Origin: Actinomycetota bacterium
GTDB lineage: Bacteria; Actinomycetota; Acidimicrobiia; Acidimicrobiales; AC-14
NCBI GenBank assembly: GCA_040754375.1
Contig: JBFMCT010000003.1
Coordinates: 1-64,000, forward strand
Length of the DNA stretch: 64,000 bases
Direction of reading: 5' to 3'
Positions 59,269 through 64,000 of this stretch are shown here, piece by piece (positions within the stretch are counted from its first letter, which is position 1; each line of letters begins with the position of its first letter). A model generated the notes under the pieces. It did not search any database. It was not told the DNA's origin and saw nothing but the letters and a program-made list of their open reading frames with translations. The position numbers and the translations under genes were made by a program.

Positions 59269-60791
59269 CAGTGGCGGAACTGGCGCTCGCCCGTGAACAC
59301 CAGGGCGATGCCGTGCTCGTCGGCCGCGGCGATGACCTCGGCGTCGCGGACGCTCCCACCCGGCTCGATAACGGCCGCCACCCCGGCCGCGGCCACGGCG
59401 TCGAGGCCGTCGCGGAAGGGGAAGAAGGCGTCGCTGGCGCACGCCCCGCCCTTGGCCCGGCCGGCCGCCTTGCGCACGGCTATCTCACCGGGGTCGACCC
59501 GGTTCTGCTGGCCGGCCCCGATGCCCACGGCCATGCCGTCGGCCGCCAGCACGATGGCGTTGGACTTCACGTGGGCACACACCCGCCACGCCAGTTCGAG
59601 GTCGACCCATTGGTCGGGGGTCGGCCGGGCCTTGGACACGACCTGCCAGGCGTCGCGGCCGGCCCCGAACCGGTAGGGCTGTTGCACCAACCAGCCGTCG
59701 CCCACCGGGCGCAGGTGGAGGCCCTCGGCCGGCGGGGCGGGCGCAGCCAGCAGGCGGGTGTTCTTGCGCTTGGCCGCCAGCAGGGCGACGGCCCCGTCCG
59801 ACCACTGGGGGGCGATCACCACGTCGGCCTTGGGGTTGGCCGCCATCTCGGCCGCCAGCTCCTCGTCGACCGCCCGGGTCAGGGCCACGATCCCGCCGAA
59901 AGCCGACATGGGGTCGCACTCGAAGGCCCGCTCGTAAGCCACGGCGACGGCATCGGCCACCGCCACCCCGCACGGGTTGGCGTGCTTGATGATGGTCGCC
60001 ACCGGGCGGTCGCCCAAGCCGGCGGCCAGGTCGTGGGCCAACCGCCAGGCGGCGTCGGCGTCGACGACGTTCAGGTAGGACAGCTCCATCCCCCCGAGCT
60101 GGCGGACCGACGACCAGAAGTCGTCGGGCCTCCCCATGGCCCGGTAACGGGCCCCGGCCTGGTGGGGGTTCTCGCCGTAGCGCAGCTCGCCGGCCCGCTC
60201 CAGGGCTAGGTGCAGGGTGGGCGGCAGCGGTTCCTCGTGGGTGGGGGCGGGCGTGAGCCACGTGGCGATGGCCGCGTCGTAGGCCGCCGTATGTGCAAAG
60301 GCGGCCCGGGCCAGGCGCCGGCGGGTGGCCGCCGGCAAGGCCCCGGCGGCCCGCAGTTCGTCGAGGACTGGCCCGTAGTCGGCGGGGTCGACCACCACGG
60401 CCACGTGGGCGTGGTTCTTGGCCGCGGCCCGGACCATCGTGGGTCCACCCACGTCGATGGTCTCGATCCCGGGCCGAGCCACGAACGGGTACAGGTTGCA
60501 TACGACCAAGTCGATGGCCCCGATCCCGTGGGCCTCCAGGTCGGCCAGGTGGGACGGCTTGGAACGGTCGGCCAGGATGCCGCCGGCGATGGCCGGGTGG
60601 AGGGTCTTCACCCGGCCATCGAGCATCTCGGGGCTGCCCGTGACGTCCTCCACGGCGGTAACGGGCAGGCCCGCGTCGACCAGCGCGGAGGCCGTGCCAC
60701 CGCTGGCCACCAACTCCCAACCGAGGTCGTGAAGCCCGCGGGCCAGGTCGTCGAGCCCGGTCTTGTCCCACACCGACAGCAGCGCCCTCAC
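59268..60791 (-). CDS. purH: Bifunctional AICAR transformylase/IMP cyclohydrolase PurH, 507 aa
   Basis: PurH carries out the last two steps to IMP. The cyclohydrolase domain starts [32 protein letters not shown] and has [16 protein letters not shown] and [18 protein letters not shown]. The transformylase domain has [61 protein letters not shown] and [14 protein letters not shown]. Full length and intact. The GTG overlaps the purN stop (GTGA). It uses 10-formyl-THF, which FolD next door supplies. Confidence 0.96.
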   Translation of the reverse strand: MRALLSVWDKTGLDDLARGLHDLGWELVASGGTASALVDAGLPVTAVEDVTGSPEMLDGRVKTLHPAIAGGILADRSKPSHLADLEAHGIGAIDLVVCNLYPFVARPGIETIDVGGPTMVRAAAKNHAHVAVVVDPADYGPVLDELRAAGALPAATRRRLARAAFAHTAAYDAAIATWLTPAPTHEEPLPPTLHLALERAGELRYGENPHQAGARYRAMGRPDDFWSSVRQLGGMELSYLNVVDADAAWRLAHDLAAGLGDRPVATIIKHANPCGVAVADAVAVAYERAFECDPMSAFGGIVALTRAVDEELAAEMAANPKADVVIAPQWSDGAVALLAAKRKNTRLLAAPAPPAEGLHLRPVGDGWLVQQPYRFGAGRDAWQVVSKARPTPDQWVDLELAWRVCAHVKSNAIVLAADGMAVGIGAGQQNRVDPGEIAVRKAAGRAKGGACASDAFFPFRDGLDAVAAAGVAAVIEPGGSVRDAEVIAAADEHGIALVFTGERQFRH

Positions 60792-61354
60792 CGAGCCTCC
60801 TCCATGTCCTCGACGAACCGCCTGATGGTCTCGGGGTACAGCCGGTGCTCGACCACCTTGATGCGCTCGTGCAGGGTCTCGACGGTATCGCCGGGCATGA
60901 CGGCCACCGCCTCCTGGGCCAGTATCGGCCCCGAGTCGACGTCGACGGTGGCCACGTGCACGGTCACCCCCGTCACCTTGACACCGGCGGCCAGGGCCTC
61001 CTCCACGGCGTGCCAGCCCGGGAAGGCGGGCAGTAGGGCGGGGTGGGTGTTGAGCACCCGCCCGGGCCAGGCGTCGTGGACCTGCTTGGACAGGATCGTG
61101 CCGAAGCCGGCCATCACCACCACGTCGACGTCATGGGCCTCCAGAGCCTCCACCACCCGCTCGGTATAGGAGTCACGGTCGAACCCCGGGCCGAAGCTGT
61201 CGCGCCGCACGACCACGCTGGGCAGGCCGTGGGCGGCGGCCACCTCGGTGGAACGGCAGGGCCGGTCGACGACCACCACGACCACCGGCAGCCCGGCGGC
61301 GAGGATCGCCTCCAGGTTGGTGCCGCTGCCTGATGCCAGTACCCCGATCCTCAC
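60788..61354 (-). CDS. purN: Phosphoribosylglycinamide formyltransferase PurN, 188 aa
   Basis: PurN adds a formyl group from 10-formyl-THF to GAR in purine synthesis. Motifs are RIGVLASGSGTNLEAIL, VVMAGFGTILSKQVHDAWPGRVLNTHPALLPAFPGWHAVEEALAAGVKVTGVTVHVATVDVDSGPILAQ, with the catalytic Asn-His and Asp. The GTG at 61354 begins at the conserved motif; the longer frame upstream is rejected. It leads the coupled operon purN-purH-folD-metF. Confidence 0.95.
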   Translation of the reverse strand: MRIGVLASGSGTNLEAILAAGLPVVVVVVDRPCRSTEVAAAHGLPSVVVRRDSFGPGFDRDSYTERVVEALEAHDVDVVVMAGFGTILSKQVHDAWPGRVLNTHPALLPAFPGWHAVEEALAAGVKVTGVTVHVATVDVDSGPILAQEAVAVMPGDTVETLHERIKVVEHRLYPETIRRFVEDMEEAR

Positions 61355-61459
61355 GGTCGTGAAGGCACCGTACCAGTGCGGCGGCGCAGGACAGGGCCGC
61401 TTTCCCGTTCGGCTCCGACGTGCTCTACTGATGCCCGCGACCTGGGACTTGGGGGGAAC

Positions 61460-61903
61460 GTGGACCTGAGCAAACTCACCAAGGGCGAGAAGATCGTCCT
61501 CGCCACCGGGGTGCTCCTGGTCCTCGACCTGCTGTTCCTGCCCTGGCACAGGGTCGAGCTCGGCCCGGTCCTGGGCGTCAACCTCCCCTCTATCGACATC
61601 AAAGCGGTGGAGGCGCCCAACGGCGGCTACGCGGTGATCGCCGTGATCCTGTCCCTGGTGATGGCCGCCCAGATCGTGGCGGCCAAGTTCACGGCAGCCA
61701 AGCTGCCCACGCCCCCCGTGCCGTGGCCCCAGGTCCACCTCTACGCCGGCTTCGCGGTCGCCGGCTTGGTCGTGCTCAAGCTCCTGGTCGAGACCACCGC
61801 TCTCGGCCCCGGCGCCTGGCTGGGCGTCCTGCTGGCCGGCGGCGTGGCCTACGGCGGCTTCACCATCAGCAAGGAACCGAGGACGTCTCCAGGCGTCGTA
61901 TGA
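61460..61903 (+). CDS. Four-helix membrane protein, unknown, 147 aa
   Basis: A short N-terminus (DLSKLTKGEKIVLATG) leads into about four membrane helices: VLLVLDLLFLPWHRV, GGYAVIAVILSLVMAAQIVAA, VHLYAGFAVAGLVVLKLLVE and GAWLGVLLAGGVAYGGF. I do not recognise a family beyond small integral membrane proteins. GTG 61460 follows a purine-rich GGGGGGAA site. It is divergent from purN and convergent with sucD. Confidence 0.65.
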   Translation: MDLSKLTKGEKIVLATGVLLVLDLLFLPWHRVELGPVLGVNLPSIDIKAVEAPNGGYAVIAVILSLVMAAQIVAAKFTAAKLPTPPVPWPQVHLYAGFAVAGLVVLKLLVETTALGPGAWLGVLLAGGVAYGGFTISKEPRTSPGVV

Positions 61904-61918
61904 CCTCGGTCGGCGGGC

Positions 61919-62803
61919 TTACCCGGAACCGAGCACCTCGGCCATGCGCCGGCCCAGGTCGGACGGGCTGGCGACCACGTGGGCGCCGGCCTGGCGCAGA
62001 GCCTCGACCTTGGGGGCTGCCCCACCCGACCCGCCCGACACGATGGCGCCGGCGTGGCCCATGCGCCGGCCCGGTGGGGCGGTGAGACCGGCCACGTAGG
62101 CCACGACCGGCTTGCTCATCGACTCGGAGATGAAGCGGGCGGCCCGCTCCTCTTCGTCCCCGCCGATCTCGCCGATGAGGATGACGGCCTCGGTCTCGGG
62201 GTCGTCCTCGAACGCTTCCAGGCAGTCGACGAACCGGGTGCCGGGGAACGGGTCACCCCCGATGCCCACGCACGTCGTCTGGCCGATGCCCTGGCGGGTC
62301 AGCTCCTGGAGGGCCTGGTAGGTGAGCGTGCCCGAGCGCGACACGATGCCCACCGGCCCCCCGGCGGTGGCGATCTCGCCCGGTGTGATGCCCAGGTTGG
62401 CCCGGCCCGGCGAGATCACGCCCGGGCAGTTGGGCCCGACGAGGCGGGTGGCGGGCAACTCGGTGGCCAGGCGATCGACCAGCCGTAGCTCGTCGTGGAG
62501 GGGGATGCCCTCGGTTATGCACACCACCAGCCCGATCCCCGCCTCGGCCGCTTCCAGCACGGCCGCGGCCGCCATGCGGGCGGGCACGAAGACGAGCGAA
62601 GCCGAGGCGCCGGTCTCGGTCACCGCTTCGGACACCCGGTCGAAGACGGGGATGCCCTCGACGTCGGTCCCGCCCTTGCCGGGGGTGACCCCGGCCACGA
62701 CCTGGGTGCCGTAGTCGCGGTTGCGCAGGCCGTGAAAGCGGCCTTGGCTGCCGGTCAGCCCCTGGACGACGACCTTGGTGTGCTCGTCGACGAAGATGCT
62801 CAT
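61919..62803 (-). CDS. sucD: Succinyl-CoA synthetase alpha subunit SucD, 294 aa
   Basis: SucD carries the active-site phosphohistidine in [17 protein letters not shown]. The CoA-binding fold starts [35 protein letters not shown] and holds [11 protein letters not shown] and [12 protein letters not shown]. It makes succinate from succinyl-CoA with NTP formation in the TCA cycle. ATG 62803 comes 1 base after the sucC stop, so the two subunits are coupled. Confidence 0.96.
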   Translation of the reverse strand: MSIFVDEHTKVVVQGLTGSQGRFHGLRNRDYGTQVVAGVTPGKGGTDVEGIPVFDRVSEAVTETGASASLVFVPARMAAAAVLEAAEAGIGLVVCITEGIPLHDELRLVDRLATELPATRLVGPNCPGVISPGRANLGITPGEIATAGGPVGIVSRSGTLTYQALQELTRQGIGQTTCVGIGGDPFPGTRFVDCLEAFEDDPETEAVILIGEIGGDEEERAARFISESMSKPVVAYVAGLTAPPGRRMGHAGAIVSGGSGGAAPKVEALRQAGAHVVASPSDLGRRMAEVLGSG

Positions 62804-62804
62804 G

Positions 62805-63971
62805 TCATCGACCACCACCGGCCTGGCTTGCACCGGCCGCCAGTTCGACGGCTGCCTGGGCGGCGTCGAGCATCGTGGGACGGGAGACGAGCCGGGGCGA
62901 CTCGTGACCAGCCAGCAGGGCCCGGCCCTCCTCGGCGTTGGTGCCGTCCAAACGGACGACGATGGGGCTGCGCAGCTCGACCCGGTCCAGGGCGTCGATG
63001 ATCCCCCGGGCCACCTCGTCGCAGCGGGTGATCCCGCCGAAGATGTTGACCAGCACGGCCTGCACCCGGTCGTCGCTGTCGACCACCTCCAGGGCGGCGG
63101 CGATCACGTCGGCGCTGGCACCGCCGCCCACGTCGAGGAAGTTGGCGGCCGACCCCCCCACCTGGTCGACGACGTCGAGGGTGCTCAGCACCAGGCCGGC
63201 CCCGTTGCCGATCACCCCCACCGTGCCGTCGAGGCCCACGTAGTTGAGCCCCCGCTCCCGGGCCCGCCGCTCGCGCTCGTCGTGCCACTCGGCGGTGGCC
63301 CAGCCGTCCCACTCGGGGTGGCGGAAGCGGGCGCTGCCATCCAGGGTGACCTTGGCGTCGAGCGCCACCAGACGGCGGTCGGCGGTCACGGCCAGGGGGT
63401 TGACCTCGACCAGCTCGGCGTCGCCCTCGGTCAACGCCCCGAACAAGGCCACCAGCATGTCGGCCGCCTGGTCCCCGACATCAGCCGCCAGCCCGGCGGC
63501 GTCGACGATCGCCTGGGCGTGGTCCCGGCTCAGCCCCGTCGAAGCGCTCACCCGCTCACGCACGATCGCTTCGGGCTCCGCGGCCGCCACCTCCTCGATG
63601 TCGACCCCCCCTCGGGCCGACAGCAGCACCAAGTAGCAGCGATTGCCACGGTCGACGGTCAGCGAGGCGTAGTACTCCTCGGCGGGCACCGTCCCCCGCT
63701 CGACCCAGACCCGGTGGACGGTGTGACCCTTGATGTCCATGCCCAATATGGACCCGGCGTGGGTCGCCAGCTCGTCGGGGTCGTGGGCCACCTTGATCCC
63801 CCCTGCCTTGCCGCGGCCCCCGGTGCGGACCTGGGCCTTGACGGCCACCGGGTAACCCAGGCGGGCCGCCTTGGCCAACGCCTCCTCCACGGTATCGGCC
63901 ACCCCGCCCGAGGGGACCTCGACGCCGTGGCGAGCCAGGAACTGCTTGCCCTGGTACTCGAACAGGTCCAT
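62805..63971 (-). CDS. sucC: Succinyl-CoA synthetase beta subunit SucC, 388 aa
   Basis: The ATP-grasp domain begins [22 protein letters not shown] and has [42 protein letters not shown] and the C-terminal domain [35 protein letters not shown] and [13 protein letters not shown]. All look intact and full length. It begins 29 bases from the window's end, so its promoter is outside. It forms the sucCD operon with the next gene. Confidence 0.96.
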   Translation of the reverse strand: MDLFEYQGKQFLARHGVEVPSGGVADTVEEALAKAARLGYPVAVKAQVRTGGRGKAGGIKVAHDPDELATHAGSILGMDIKGHTVHRVWVERGTVPAEEYYASLTVDRGNRCYLVLLSARGGVDIEEVAAAEPEAIVRERVSASTGLSRDHAQAIVDAAGLAADVGDQAADMLVALFGALTEGDAELVEVNPLAVTADRRLVALDAKVTLDGSARFRHPEWDGWATAEWHDERERRARERGLNYVGLDGTVGVIGNGAGLVLSTLDVVDQVGGSAANFLDVGGGASADVIAAALEVVDSDDRVQAVLVNIFGGITRCDEVARGIIDALDRVELRSPIVVRLDGTNAEEGRALLAGHESPRLVSRPTMLDAAQAAVELAAGASQAGGGR

Positions 63972-64000
63972 GAGTCAGCCCGCTCCGCCGGGCGGCGATG

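Overview
The window is high-GC DNA from an actinobacterium. The evidence is two WhiB-type Fe-S proteins, a SenX3-RegX3-type two-component pair, a sigE/rseA-type ECF sigma cassette next to a Tat gene, a split MutT1-like pair beside polyphosphate kinase, and a class E-like sortase. The gene set is not mycobacterial or streptomycete in detail. A deep-branching lineage such as Acidimicrobiia is my inference, not shown by the sequence. Genes are packed tightly. ATGA, GTGA and TTGA stop/start overlaps join neighbours throughout, so many blocks are translationally coupled operons.

1-6.2 kb is a decayed metal-resistance island. It holds the C-terminal end of a tyrosine recombinase, half of a GDT1-family transporter, an MFS transporter, a P1B-type metal ATPase with a YPC motif, a CopZ-like metallochaperone, a divergent MerR regulator with a perfect 24-bp operator, and a frameshifted arsC. 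It is followed by the initiator tRNA gene with its hairpin.

6.2-24.7 kb is a cell-envelope and cell-pole region. A large protein joins a DivIVA-type N-terminus and coiled coil to a phage MuF-like C-terminal Cys/His cluster. It follows a FecR-like lipoprotein and an orphan multi-domain histidine kinase. Then come a PDZ-Lon protease, a sortase, a HEAT-repeat protein, MreB, MoaE, an HtrA protease, a DUF2342-type protein with a damaged HExxH motif, a HepT/MntA toxin-antitoxin pair and an MFS transporter.

23-42 kb is devoted to phosphate and polyphosphate: Ppx, SixA, Nudix, a CYTH-CHAD protein and Ppk, then RegX3/SenX3, an extra PstS-like lipoprotein and the complete pstSCAB-phoU operon. A row of five 11-nt PHO-box units lies upstream of pstS. 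The stretch also holds a WhiB gene, a very long perfect palindrome (likely a bidirectional terminator) and the tatA / sigE / rseA / RseB-like cassette.

41.4-55.2 kb carries FtcD, a second WhiB, a macro-domain protein, a MoxR-type ATPase with a VWA partner, a Fur-family regulator directly before sdhAB, a predicted exported glycosidase, a J-domain membrane protein, and the coupled icd-mdh pair.

55.2-57.5 kb is a lower-GC patch with two orphan exported or membrane proteins and a vapBC module. 57.5-64 kb holds a coupled purN-purH-folD-metF one-carbon/purine operon and sucCD. With sdhAB, icd and mdh, this places much of the oxidative TCA cycle in the last 16 kb.

Two copies of a structured intergenic repeat (24.7 and 33.2 kb) suggest a dispersed element family in this genome.
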